DNA of 64,000 nt from an uncultured Muribaculaceae bacterium. Its GTDB lineage: Bacteria; Bacteroidota; Bacteroidia; Bacteroidales; Muribaculaceae. The position numbers and the translations under genes were made by a program. Below are positions 23,741-32,797 of the stretch, piece after piece. The DNA lies in NCBI GenBank assembly GCA_934675575.1, contig CAKUQQ010000001.1:124001-188000 (forward strand), read 5' to 3'. Numbering within the stretch: position 1 is the first letter of the stretch; every line of letters begins with the position of its first letter. The notes below the pieces were generated by a model. The model did no database searches and was not told the origin of the DNA. It worked only from the letters and a program-made list of their open reading frames with translations.

Positions 23741-24880
23741 ATGGCAATTGAAATAAGACAAATAGAGCCAACGAAAAAGAACTTGCTCGAATTTGCTCAC
23801 TTTCCGATTGATATTCTCTACAAAAATAATCAATACTACGTTCCAGACCTTGTGACCGACATTGTTGACACGCTGCGCCCTGACAAAAACCCTGCCTTTG
23901 AGTTTTGTCAGGCTGCCTATTTTATGGCCTACGACGGCAAGAAGCCGGTGGGGCGTGTGGCAGCCATAATCAACACTGTGGTCAACAAGCGCAACAACCG
24001 CGACGAGGTGCGCTTTGGCTTCATCGACTTCATTGACGATGCCGAGGTGGCCGACGGCCTCATTAAAGCCGTGGAGGAGTGGGGCACAGCCCGTGGCATG
24101 AAATACATAACCGGTCCTCTCGGTTTTACCGACATGGACGCCGAGGGCTGCCTGATTGAGGGCTTTGACCAGCTTAGCACACAGGCCACTATCTACAACG
24201 CCCCCTACTACCAGCAGCATTTTGAGCGCATGGGATTTGAGAAAGACGCCGACTGGGTGGAATTTAAAGTAACCATACCGAAAAAGATTCCGGAGAAAAT
24301 GGTTCGTGTGGCCGATATTGTAAAATCGCGCTACAAGCTCAAGACCATACGATTCACCAGCCGCAAACGCCTTGTCAAGACCTATGGCGAGGCCATATTC
24401 GCACTCATCAACAAGGCTTACGACTCACTGTTTGGCTACTCACCGCTCACCGAAGCCCAAATTCAGCATTACATCGACATTTATCTGCCGTTTTTACCAC
24501 TCGACCACGTGTCTCTCATAGTGAAAGAGGAAGACGAGACACTCATAGGATTCGGCATATCCATTCCGTCGCTCTCACAAGCCCTGATAAAGGGTAGGGG
24601 ACGGCTCTTTCCCACAGGCTGGTTTCACCTGCTGCGCGCCATTCAGGGACACACGCACATCGTTGACCTCATGCTCATAGCCGTGGAGCCAGAATATCAA
24701 AACAAGGGCGTCAACTCACTGCTGTTCACCGACCTACTGCCAGTGTTCATCAAGCGCGGCTACAAGTGGGCAGAGACCAATGTGGAGCTTGAAAGCAATC
24801 AAAAGGTGCAGTCGCAATGGCAATATTTTGAGACCGAGCAGCACAAGCGCCGCCGTGCCTACACAAAAGAAATCAAATAA
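23741..24880 (+). CDS. GNAT-like acyltransferase domain protein
   Basis: A 379-residue cytosolic protein conserved in Bacteroidales under names such as hypothetical or N-acetyltransferase. The C-terminal region carries GNAT features: LIGFGISIPSLSQAL as a beta strand, then LMLIAVEPEYQNKGVNSLLFTDLLPVF (the acetyl-CoA-binding loop in loose form) and KWAETNVELESNQKVQSQW, a late strand and helix typical of the fold. The N-terminal half (TGPLGFTDMDAEGCLIEGFD) looks like a second, degenerate GNAT unit. Substrate is unknown. pgi follows 32 bp downstream on the same strand. Confidence 0.7.
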   Translation: MAIEIRQIEPTKKNLLEFAHFPIDILYKNNQYYVPDLVTDIVDTLRPDKNPAFEFCQAAYFMAYDGKKPVGRVAAIINTVVNKRNNRDEVRFGFIDFIDDAEVADGLIKAVEEWGTARGMKYITGPLGFTDMDAEGCLIEGFDQLSTQATIYNAPYYQQHFERMGFEKDADWVEFKVTIPKKIPEKMVRVADIVKSRYKLKTIRFTSRKRLVKTYGEAIFALINKAYDSLFGYSPLTEAQIQHYIDIYLPFLPLDHVSLIVKEEDETLIGFGISIPSLSQALIKGRGRLFPTGWFHLLRAIQGHTHIVDLMLIAVEPEYQNKGVNSLLFTDLLPVFIKRGYKWAETNVELESNQKVQSQWQYFETEQHKRRRAYTKEIK

Positions 24881-24912
24881 CAAAAACAACATTAAAATAA
24901 CGCATTTTAATC

Positions 24913-26238
24913 ATGACCGATTCAATTAAAATCAACAATTCTGCAGCACTCAAATTTGTGGGTGCCGACAAAATAAGCAGCCTGCTGCCAAGCGCAGCAG
25001 CCGCTGCCGAAAAACTCGAAAAAGGCACAGGTCTGGGCAACGACTTCCTCGGCTGGCTTCACTTGCCGAGCAGCATCACACCAGAATTCATAGACGATGT
25101 GCAGCACACAGCCAATCTGCTGCGCGAAAAGTGTGAATATGTGATAGCAATAGGCATTGGCGGCAGCTATCTCGGCGCAAAGGCTGTGATTGAGGCTTTG
25201 AGCGACAGCTTTGCAGCCTACAAGCAAGGTGGCACAAAGGTGCTTTTTGCCGGCAATAATATAGGCGAAGACTATCTGTATGACCTCATCGACTTGGTGA
25301 AAGGCCACAATTTCGGACTTATCAACATTTCAAAGTCGGGCACAACCACCGAGCCAGCCATAGCATTCCGTCTGCTCAAAGACCTGCTTGAGCAGCAAAT
25401 GGGCAAAGAAGAGGCCGCAAAGCGCATTGTGGCAATAACCGACGCCCACAAGGGTGCTCTGCGCAACCTTGCCAACCAAGAGGGCTACAAGACCTATGTG
25501 GTGCCCGACAACGTGGGCGGGCGCTTCTCTGTGCTCACTCCGGTGGGACTTCTCCCTATAGCCGTGGCAGGGTTCGACATCAAGGCCTTAGTAGCAGGTG
25601 CCGTGGAGCAGGAAAACGCTCCTACCGACGATGTGTTCACCTATGCCACCACACGCAACGCCCTCTATCGCAATGGCAAGAAAATAGAAATACTCGTTAA
25701 CTTCAACCCTCGCCTGCACTACTTTGCAGAGTGGTGGAAACAGCTCTATGGCGAGAGCGAGGGCAAGGACCACAAGGGCATTTTCCCGGCTGCCGTTGAC
25801 GACACCACCGACCTTCACTCCATGGGTCAATGGATTCAAGACGGCGAACGCACCATCTTTGAGACAGTGCTCTCTGTTGAGGCTCAACAAAACAAAGTGG
25901 TTGTGCCTAACGACGACGCCAACCTCGACGGTCTTAACTACCTTGCCGGCAAGCGAGTAGATGAAGTGAACAAGATGGCTGAACTCGGCACACGCCTTGC
26001 ACACATAGATGGCGGTGTGCCAAACATCGTGATTACCATACCTGCTCTCACCGAAAAATACCTCGGCCAACTCATCTATTTCTTTGAGAAAGCCTGTGGT
26101 GTTAGCGGCTACATTCTCGATGTAAATCCATTTAACCAGCCTGGTGTTGAAGCCTACAAGAAAAACATGTTTGCCCTGCTCAACAAACCTGGTTATGAGG
26201 CCGAAAGCAAGGCAATTCACGCCAAGCTCGCAGAATAA
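24913..26238 (+). CDS. pgi: Glucose-6-phosphate isomerase
   Basis: Glycolytic enzyme interconverting glucose-6-phosphate and fructose-6-phosphate. The 441-residue size matches the short bacterial type. The SIS core shows [40 protein letters not shown] (sugar-phosphate binding) and [20 protein letters not shown] (PGI signature). The region [15 protein letters not shown] contains the catalytic Glu and the second signature. A textbook terminator follows at 26291-26324. Confidence 0.98.
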   Translation: MTDSIKINNSAALKFVGADKISSLLPSAAAAAEKLEKGTGLGNDFLGWLHLPSSITPEFIDDVQHTANLLREKCEYVIAIGIGGSYLGAKAVIEALSDSFAAYKQGGTKVLFAGNNIGEDYLYDLIDLVKGHNFGLINISKSGTTTEPAIAFRLLKDLLEQQMGKEEAAKRIVAITDAHKGALRNLANQEGYKTYVVPDNVGGRFSVLTPVGLLPIAVAGFDIKALVAGAVEQENAPTDDVFTYATTRNALYRNGKKIEILVNFNPRLHYFAEWWKQLYGESEGKDHKGIFPAAVDDTTDLHSMGQWIQDGERTIFETVLSVEAQQNKVVVPNDDANLDGLNYLAGKRVDEVNKMAELGTRLAHIDGGVPNIVITIPALTEKYLGQLIYFFEKACGVSGYILDVNPFNQPGVEAYKKNMFALLNKPGYEAESKAIHAKLAE

Positions 26239-26290
26239 ACGCACATAACGCCGTGCGCGTGGCTTAACCACGGCACACACATACACACAG

Positions 26291-26330
26291 TGCGCCCCGG
26301 CAACTGAAAAATTGCCGGGGCGCATTATTT
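26291..26330. terminator. Strong terminator after pgi
   Basis: TGCGCCCCGGCAA (26291-26303) and TTGCCGGGGCGCA (26312-26324) form a perfect 13-bp stem with an 8-nt loop, followed by TTATTT. It lies between convergent pgi and rubrerythrin. Confidence 0.92.
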
Positions 26331-26387
26331 CATTCTGTGCCTCTATGCAACAGCGAGGCTTAATTGCATTTCAGCTTGCTTTGCCTA

Positions 26388-26930
26388 TCAATAGTTCTCG
26401 GCCTTGATTTGGAAATAGCTTTGTGGGTGATTGCACACTGGGCACACCTCTGGAGCGCACTTGCCCACCACGATGTGTCCGCAGTTGGCACATTGCCAGA
26501 TGCAGTCTTCGTCGCGGCTGAACACCACCTTGTCGGTCACATTCTTCAGCAACTTGCGATAACGCTCCTCATGAGCTTTCTCTATGGCGAGCACACCCTC
26601 AAACTTGGCTGCAATCTCCTCAAAGCCCTCCTCACGGGCTTCTTTTGCCATGCGTGCATACATGTCAGTCCACTCAAAGTTTTCGCCGGCAGCGGCCGCC
26701 TCAAGGTTTTCTGCCGTAGATTTTATGCTGCCGCCCTCCAGATACTTAAACCACATCTTGGCGTGCTCCTTCTCATTGGCTGCAGTTTCCTCAAAAATGG
26801 CTGCTATCTGCTGATAACCGTCTTTGCGAGCCTTGCTTGCAAAATATGTGTATTTGTTGCGAGCCATCGACTCTCCGGCAAAGGCTTCCTTCAGATTAGC
26901 CTCGGTCTTAGTTCCTTTTAAATCTTTCAT
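26388..26930 (-). CDS. rbr: Rubrerythrin
   Basis: A 180-residue cytosolic non-heme diiron peroxidase that reduces hydrogen peroxide in anaerobes. The ferritin-like four-helix bundle supplies iron ligands in [22 protein letters not shown] and [11 protein letters not shown]. The C-terminal rubredoxin domain shows [10 protein letters not shown] and CPVCNHP, giving four cysteines around one iron. It is monocistronic. No exact TAnnTTTG box was seen upstream, so control may be through a redox regulator, but no operator was identified. Confidence 0.96.
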   Translation of the reverse strand: MKDLKGTKTEANLKEAFAGESMARNKYTYFASKARKDGYQQIAAIFEETAANEKEHAKMWFKYLEGGSIKSTAENLEAAAAGENFEWTDMYARMAKEAREEGFEEIAAKFEGVLAIEKAHEERYRKLLKNVTDKVVFSRDEDCIWQCANCGHIVVGKCAPEVCPVCNHPQSYFQIKAENY

Positions 26931-27017
26931 AATGCTAAAAATTTTAGAAAGTGAATATAGTTATTTTTTGTGTGTATCGTCTGTGTGTGCTTTTATTAAA
27001 AGAACCCGACTCGTCGC

Positions 27018-28826
27018 TCAAGCCTTGCTCAGCTCGCTCTCGGAGTGCGACACGCCTTCTTCCTCGGAGTGGCGACGGCGAAGCTGCGACTCCACACCGT
27101 CTATCACGTTCACAATGAAGTCGCCAAGTTTCTCGGCCTCGCATATTATGTCCATGTAGAATATGCCAGCCTGATAAGGATATTTCTTATTGTTGATGTT
27201 CTCAATGTTCTCGGTGCGCAGCATGTTGCGGAAGTTGTTGATTTCGCGCTCCTTGTTGTAGTTGCGCATCAGCTCCTCGCTCGTCACGTTCTCTATGTCG
27301 CACAAAATGGTAATCATGTTGCTCAAAGCCTCACTCACGTAGCGCAACATGGTGTCTATGTTCTGATAGTTATATTCAGTGAAGTGGGCACCGGCCTGCT
27401 CTTTGCGCACGAGCGTGCGAGCTATGTTGTTGCAGCTGTCGGCTATGCTCTCTATCTCGCTCACAATGCTGAGCATGGTGCTTATGCGCAGCTTGGCGTC
27501 ATAGCTCAATCGACCATCAACCACCTTGTTCAGGTAGTTGGCTATCTCTATCTCCATGCGGTCGCTTATGTCCTCATATTTGCCTATACGAGTGTATATT
27601 TGGTTGAACTCCGTTGTTCCAGCCTTGGTGTGGAGCAACTGCTTCACCATGCCAAGCATGCGTTCCACCCTCTGTGCATACACCACAATCTCCCTTTGAG
27701 CCTGAGTGATGTTAAGCTCAGCAGCGTTGAGCAAACCGCCCGATATGTAGCGCAATTGAAACTCGTCGTCCTCTTTGTGGTGGCCTTTCAGAATGTGATT
27801 TATCACCTTCACGTATGTCTTGGTGAACCATATCATCACAAAAAGGTTTATCAGGTTAAACACCGTGTGAAACATCGACATGCCAAACGACATTGAGAAT
27901 GCCATAGAGGCTTCTTGCTGCGGAGTGATTGCCTCATTGTGGCTCATGCGTGTGTATAGCTCCGTGGGGTCGCCCATAGAGAACACGCTGTCGGTTATCC
28001 ACACTATCAGGTCTATAAACCAGAAATACACTATCAGTGTCCACAGCGTGCCAAGCACGTTGAACATCAGGTGTCCCACAGCAGCCTTTTTGGCCGCCAG
28101 ATTACCGCCAAGCGAGGCGAGCAGCGGTGTGATTGTGGTGCCTATGTTGCTGCCGAGCACCATGGCGCAAGCCATGTCAAACGGCACCCAGCCTTTTGTG
28201 GCCATCACAAGCACTATGGCAAACGTGGCGGCACTCGACTGAATTACCATGGTCACAACCATGCCCACGAGCAGGAATATCATCACCGACAGGAAACCCA
28301 TGTTGGAGTAGCCCTCAAGCACTGCAAATGAGCTGGCATCGAGCACAGGCACGTTTTGCTGAATGAAGTCGAGTCCAAAAAACAGCAGCACGAAGCCTAT
28401 GAGCAGCTCGCCTATGTTTTTATACTCGTTTTTCTTCAAAAACAGCATTGGCACGGCAAAAGCCAGCAATGGCAGCAATATGGCGTTGAGATTGACCTTA
28501 AAGCCGAATATCGACACGAGCCATGTGGTGAACGTTGTGCCAACGTTGGCACCAAATATCACCGCCATAGACTGTTCGAGCGACATCAGTCCGGCATTCA
28601 CAAAGCTCACCACCATCACCGTAGATGCCGACGAACTCTGAATCAGAGCAGTAATTAACACTCCAGTGACCACCCCCATATAGCGGTTTTTGGTCATCAC
28701 TGCGAGGATTGAGCGCAAACGGCTTCCTGCCGCTTTTTGCAATCCCTCACTCATCACTTTCATTCCATAGAGGAACAAACCTACGGCACCCAAAAGTGCC
28801 AAAAAGTTCAAAAAGGAGTAATCCAT
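27018..28826 (-). CDS. Na+/phosphate cotransporter family protein (NptA-like, PhoU tail)
   Basis: A 602-residue inner-membrane protein with two inverted-repeat Na_Pi_cotrans units. Their signature motifs are TALIQSSSASTVMVVSF near residue 60 and MVIQSSAATFAIVLVMA near residue 195. About eight to nine membrane helices end near residue 350. The C-terminal 230 residues are helical and PhoU-like (QREIVVYAQRVERMLGMVKQ, SIADSCNNIARTLV), a usual regulatory tail. Probable role: sodium-coupled phosphate uptake. The reverse-strand TATCTTTG box at 28878-28885 lies about 51 bp upstream. Confidence 0.93.
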   Translation of the reverse strand: MDYSFLNFLALLGAVGLFLYGMKVMSEGLQKAAGSRLRSILAVMTKNRYMGVVTGVLITALIQSSSASTVMVVSFVNAGLMSLEQSMAVIFGANVGTTFTTWLVSIFGFKVNLNAILLPLLAFAVPMLFLKKNEYKNIGELLIGFVLLFFGLDFIQQNVPVLDASSFAVLEGYSNMGFLSVMIFLLVGMVVTMVIQSSAATFAIVLVMATKGWVPFDMACAMVLGSNIGTTITPLLASLGGNLAAKKAAVGHLMFNVLGTLWTLIVYFWFIDLIVWITDSVFSMGDPTELYTRMSHNEAITPQQEASMAFSMSFGMSMFHTVFNLINLFVMIWFTKTYVKVINHILKGHHKEDDEFQLRYISGGLLNAAELNITQAQREIVVYAQRVERMLGMVKQLLHTKAGTTEFNQIYTRIGKYEDISDRMEIEIANYLNKVVDGRLSYDAKLRISTMLSIVSEIESIADSCNNIARTLVRKEQAGAHFTEYNYQNIDTMLRYVSEALSNMITILCDIENVTSEELMRNYNKEREINNFRNMLRTENIENINNKKYPYQAGIFYMDIICEAEKLGDFIVNVIDGVESQLRRRHSEEEGVSHSESELSKA

Positions 28827-28877
28827 CTACTCTGAATTATTTGGGTTTTAATGAAAAAAAACAATTTTTTCCATTCA

Positions 28878-28885
28878 CAAAGATA
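28878..28885 (-). promoter_or_regulatory. -7 box upstream of the Na/Pi cotransporter
   Basis: The reverse strand reads TATCTTTG, a perfect TAnnTTTG match. Confidence 0.6.
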
Positions 28886-29008
28886 ATGCAAATCACATAC
28901 ATAAAAAACAAGCAATCCATTTTTGCCAAAATAAAATTCCTCCCCTTGCAAGACGTTGCTGCTTTGATTCTTTGATGAAAACATGCAAAATAATTCGGAA
29001 TTTCAATT

Positions 29009-29119
29009 ATGTTTTCCGAGCGAAGTTCATTTCTGATATAACACTGATAATAAGTGGTCTATAATATTAAAAACAAAATCAATAATTTCATACGTTTGTG
29101 TTATTTGCTCGGAAAACAT
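29009..29119. repeat. 13-bp perfect inverted repeat pair
   Basis: ATGTTTTCCGAGC (29009-29021) and its exact reverse complement GCTCGGAAAACAT (29107-29119) flank 85 bp of AT-rich DNA. Similar GAGCGA/TCGCTC words recur in the adjacent hairpin (29126-29157). Confidence 0.75.
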
Positions 29120-29125
29120 CACAAA

Positions 29126-29157
29126 GTCGCTCGAAATTTCAAGAATTTACGAGCGAC
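29126..29157 (-). terminator. Hairpin at the 3' end of the AlbA_2 gene
   Basis: GTCGCTCG (29126-29133) and CGAGCGAC (29150-29157) form a perfect 8-bp stem with a 16-nt loop that contains the gene's stop codon. Transcript-end structure is likely, though no clear U-tract follows. Confidence 0.45.
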
Positions 29158-30797
29158 CATGTTGAGTGATTTCCTTTCGTCTCATTCTTTATCTTTCCTG
29201 ATTGACGCATACGCTTTAACAAGTAATCTACTTTATTATTTTTTTGTTTTTCATTCAACTGATCCGGCAACAATGTCCACAGCAACTTTACAATCTCAGA
29301 CTTATTAAGCAAACCATGGTCTTTAAGTGAATCCAACAAAAGAGCCTCACATTTTTTATCGTCCAAGCCTTTATGCTTAGTGTATTCAACTCTTTGATTC
29401 ATAGCCTGAGCTATTTGTTTTGAAACGTAAACATGAGGAGCTCGACCTTCAACCAAGTGGCGTTTTCGCAACATCTTTATAGCCTCTGGAGAAATGCGGC
29501 AACCTTTTTGCACAAAATCCAATAGCACCGTATCTGTCAACGACAAATTAGGGTTCTCCAACAACATTATACTATAATTTTCATCAATAATAGTTCCAGG
29601 TAGAGTCAGCGTTACTTCTGTTGCCGTTGACTTATCATAATCAGGCATTGGAAGATAGCGTTTTTTCTGGCTAACAAACATTTTATGAATACCATATCCT
29701 TGTGTATCAATCATTTTTATGTTGACCATTGCCTTTACCAAGGCTGGATTGCGATACCTTTTTGGAGTTTTCTCTCCAGTGATATATTGATTATATGTTC
29801 CTTCAAAAAACGAACCATCGTTTTGAAATGTCAATTTATCTTTATCTTCATTGACAATTATGCGCGCATCACACTCATATTTTTGATGAGCTATTGCGTT
29901 ATGCAATCCCTCAAGAATGCTCTCTGTGTCATATTTCCATACTTCTGCAGGAATAAGTGAGTTTTTGGGATAAATCTTAAATCTATAATTTCTTATTCGG
30001 TTTAGCAACTCACTTGTTGTCCGAATAAAAGGTATTGTATAAACGTCTCCAAAAATCTGATTATCTTGAAAGCATTTCCACACAATTTGTGCTATGTGGT
30101 TTAGTTTGTGTGCCTTTTCTTCTTTACCTACAAGTAATAGGGTTGCACGAGTTATATGTCCGTCTATCGTTAAGCAAGATTTGTCTAAAAACACGCTATC
30201 ACTCCAAGTGTCACATTCATTGGCAAAATTAGGATAACGCTGTTTATAACCTTCTCTTGCCAATTTGATTGCCTCTGAATCCAAATCTTCTATAGTCGCA
30301 TTTTCTATAACTTGTGCAGTCCAATCATAGGGCATTTCACACTCATCAAGAATAGCATTACGACGAGAATCTGTCAACTCAACCAAAGAGTCTTCTAACC
30401 GTTGCCACGCTTTACTGTGTGCATACACAGGAAGACGGTTCATGTGTTTTGGCACATGAATCACCCATACGGTCTTATGACTGTCGTCGGTTATGAACTC
30501 TTCAACCAACAAACCTTCAGAAGGGAGATTTGCACATTGGTCAGTGAGTCGCAATATTGCTTTCTGAGTGTCATAATTGTATGTATCAGTTCCAGCAATG
30601 GCAAGCGTTTTGTCAACGACGCCAATAACCAAGCTTCCACCTTCCATATTTGACAATGCTGACACATAGGAAATAATATCATCTTTTTCCTTGCCACAGA
30701 AGTCATTCTTAAGGTTTTTAAATTCCTTCCACTCACAACCAGCATCTTCTCTTGGATATTTGGAAAGCAAATATTGTTGTAATTCAAATTCTGTCAT
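29139..30797 (-). CDS. AlbA_2 (Schlafen-like) ATP-binding protein with HATPase-like domain
   Basis: A 552-residue putative transcription regulator or nucleic-acid-binding ATPase. The N-terminus has the AlbA_2/AAA_4 core: CEWKEFKNL, then DIISYVSALSNMEGGSLVIGVVD. Around residues 310-380 comes a GHKL-type ATP-binding segment: ILEGLHNAIAHQ (Asn of the N-box), LTFQNDGSFFEGTYN, and a GYGIHKMF glycine loop. A winged-helix-like C-terminus follows. The ATG at 30797 was chosen; the longer frame adds unlike residues. The gene is visibly more AT-rich than its neighbours, stands alone and has odd inverted repeats at its 3' side, which suggests horizontal acquisition. A defence or regulatory role is possible but unproven. 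Confidence 0.8.
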   Translation of the reverse strand: MTEFELQQYLLSKYPREDAGCEWKEFKNLKNDFCGKEKDDIISYVSALSNMEGGSLVIGVVDKTLAIAGTDTYNYDTQKAILRLTDQCANLPSEGLLVEEFITDDSHKTVWVIHVPKHMNRLPVYAHSKAWQRLEDSLVELTDSRRNAILDECEMPYDWTAQVIENATIEDLDSEAIKLAREGYKQRYPNFANECDTWSDSVFLDKSCLTIDGHITRATLLLVGKEEKAHKLNHIAQIVWKCFQDNQIFGDVYTIPFIRTTSELLNRIRNYRFKIYPKNSLIPAEVWKYDTESILEGLHNAIAHQKYECDARIIVNEDKDKLTFQNDGSFFEGTYNQYITGEKTPKRYRNPALVKAMVNIKMIDTQGYGIHKMFVSQKKRYLPMPDYDKSTATEVTLTLPGTIIDENYSIMLLENPNLSLTDTVLLDFVQKGCRISPEAIKMLRKRHLVEGRAPHVYVSKQIAQAMNQRVEYTKHKGLDDKKCEALLLDSLKDHGLLNKSEIVKLLWTLLPDQLNEKQKNNKVDYLLKRMRQSGKIKNETKGNHSTWSLVNS

Positions 30798-31102
30798 ATT
30801 AAAACCATTGTCTGCTGAAAATCTCCTAAAAAATATCGATTTGCGCATAAATTTACAGCTTTTTGCCGAAACACATTTAAAAAGCTTAACGATTTATACA
30901 CAAACATTTTATTTCCAAATTAAAAGCTTATCGTATTCAAAAAAAAACGCCTTTTGATTTAGCGAAAACATAATCTTACATCATTTCTTCAAAAAAACAC
31001 AACTGACCTATATGGACATGTAAATCAACTTGTTTTTAACAAATTTGTTGGTTAAACTGAATTTTTGCAAGCAAAAAGCCTTGCAAATTGCGTAATTGTA
31101 AG

Positions 31103-31110
31103 TAATTTTG
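31103..31110 (+). promoter_or_regulatory. -7 box upstream of the beta-helix protein
   Basis: TAATTTTG matches TAnnTTTG, 32 bp before the ATG at 31143. The AT-rich gap 30798-31142 holds no other feature that I can see. Confidence 0.6.
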
Positions 31111-31142
31111 TGTGATTATTTACAGATTAGATTTATAAACTT

Positions 31143-32609
31143 ATGAAGAAAAACTACATTCTTTTTCTTGCCGCCTCCACGGCAATAGGTGCAACAGCAG
31201 CAGTATTCAGCACCGGCGGCACTGGCAAAACTTTTACATTCAAACAATTAAGCGAGGTTGACACAACTGGCATCACCAAAGTGGGTGGAGCTTATGTCGT
31301 GGCAAATGATTTCACTGTGAGTGAAAACGACACTCTTAAACTCGAAAACAACGACACTGTGAAACTCGCCGACAAAGTGTCAATCATAATCGCCGGAACA
31401 GGACTTCTCAACCCAAGCGACACAGCATACGTCACAAAAGCCAGCGACACGGCTCTGCCAAAAGGTTTCAGATTTATGGGCAAAGGCGTAACGGCGCGAC
31501 TCAAAAACGTGACTTTCGACTATGTGGGTGTGTCGTTCTTCTCTGAAGACGGCAAAGGCAACTTGCAAGCCGACAACTGCTCTTGGCGCTACTACAACGG
31601 CAAACTTAGCTCTTCGGCTGCCATCAACTTCTCAAACCAAAGCGATGGCAACGTGATAAAAAATTGCTACTTCCTGCAAAACACCGTGGGTGCTGTGGCA
31701 AGTGGCTCTAACACTCCTGTGGGACTTGATTTCACAAACAACTACTTGTGGCACAACACCACCGACAACAAGAACCGTCCGCAAATCAACCTCACCACTG
31801 GTGCCGACCACGCGCTCAACATTGTGGGCAACAAAGTGATTGGCGGAAAATTCACCATGGTGGGCGGCATCAGCGTGAGCAATATGCTCAACATGTCAAA
31901 CACCGGTAGCGTGACCATCAAAGACAACCTTGTGGAAGATAACCGTTATGGCATCACAGTGCTTGGCAACATGAATGTGGAGATGCTCAACAACACAATA
32001 CGCAACAACAAGTACGAGACCAACGCCAACAACGGCGGTAGTGGTATCAGCATATATTCCAACGGTCAAAAGACTGTTGTGACAGGCAACCTCATTGAGG
32101 GCAACCTTTGGGGAGCAACCATCATCAACAAGTGCAAAAACGTGAATTTCGGCAAGACCGACAACACTGCTGCCAGCGACTACAACCCAGGACTGAACGT
32201 GTTTAAGGACAACGGCAACAACGGCGTGCTATATGACCTCTATAACAACACTGCCGAAACCGTGTATGCACAGGGCAACACTTGGAATGTGGCCGTGCAA
32301 GACTCTGCAAGCATAGAGCAAGTGATTTTCCACAAAGTAGATAACGATGCACTCGGACTTGTGATTTTCATGCCATCTAAGTCAAGTGGCGTTGATGGTG
32401 TGGCAGCCACAACCACAGCAGCCGCTTATGCAGTTGCCACTGAGGCCATCACATCGCCCGAACCAGCACAAGTGGCAGTATTCACTCCGGCTGGCGCACT
32501 GGTGGCAAAGTCGGGCAAAGCAGTCACAGAATTCAGTGTGGCAGGTCTTGCACCTGGCTTCTACATAGCACGTGTGGGCAATGCAAGCGTCAAGTTCCAA
32601 AAGAAATAA
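31143..32609 (+). CDS. Secreted right-handed beta-helix protein with T9SS-type C-terminal domain
   Basis: A 488-residue exported protein. The signal peptide is about residues 1-20 (KKNYILFLAASTAIGATAA). The body has regular Asn-rich turns of a parallel beta-helix (NVIKNCYFLQNTVG, VTIKDNLVEDNRYGITVLGN, VEMLNNTIRNNKYE, VVTGNLIEGNLWGATIINK), as in pectate-lyase-like folds. No catalytic Asp/Lys/Arg set is obvious. The C-terminus (VAVFTPAGALVAKSGKA, FSVAGLAPGFYIARVGN, VKFQKK) resembles a type A T9SS sorting domain, so it is probably placed on the cell surface. It might bind or cleave polysaccharide; the substrate is not deducible. A strong terminator follows. Confidence 0.8.
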   Translation: MKKNYILFLAASTAIGATAAVFSTGGTGKTFTFKQLSEVDTTGITKVGGAYVVANDFTVSENDTLKLENNDTVKLADKVSIIIAGTGLLNPSDTAYVTKASDTALPKGFRFMGKGVTARLKNVTFDYVGVSFFSEDGKGNLQADNCSWRYYNGKLSSSAAINFSNQSDGNVIKNCYFLQNTVGAVASGSNTPVGLDFTNNYLWHNTTDNKNRPQINLTTGADHALNIVGNKVIGGKFTMVGGISVSNMLNMSNTGSVTIKDNLVEDNRYGITVLGNMNVEMLNNTIRNNKYETNANNGGSGISIYSNGQKTVVTGNLIEGNLWGATIINKCKNVNFGKTDNTAASDYNPGLNVFKDNGNNGVLYDLYNNTAETVYAQGNTWNVAVQDSASIEQVIFHKVDNDALGLVIFMPSKSSGVDGVAATTTAAAYAVATEAITSPEPAQVAVFTPAGALVAKSGKAVTEFSVAGLAPGFYIARVGNASVKFQKK

Positions 32610-32665
32610 CACAAGCCACACCCAAATAGTCTGCGCGGCAACTGCGCAAACTCACACCCCATAGC

Positions 32666-32707
32666 GTAACGCACCGCCCTTTCAGCAGGCGGTGCGTTAC
32701 TGTTTTT
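32666..32707 (+). terminator. Strong terminator after the beta-helix gene
   Basis: GTAACGCACCGCC (32666-32678) pairs exactly with GGCGGTGCGTTAC (32688-32700) around a 9-nt loop, followed by TGTTTTT. Confidence 0.92.
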
Positions 32708-32759
32708 GACAGGCGTGATGATTTTAACCGCAATGTTTCGGTTTGACGATTTTTATTAC

Positions 32760-32767
32760 TACTTTTG
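32760..32767 (+). promoter_or_regulatory. -7 box upstream of the DUF4369 lipoprotein
   Basis: TACTTTTG matches TAnnTTTG, 30 bp before the ATG at 32798, and it excludes the upstream TTG (32765) as a start. Confidence 0.6.
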
Positions 32768-32797
32768 AAGCAAGTCATTAAAAACATTTTCATCAAA

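Larger units (their letters stand above)
28827..29138. other. Intergenic region with inverted repeats
   Basis: No gene is seen in this 312-bp AT-rich gap. It contains the Na/Pi promoter box on its left side and two inverted-repeat systems on its right side: a 13-bp pair about 85 bp apart and a hairpin overlapping the end of the AlbA_2 gene. Confidence 0.6.
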
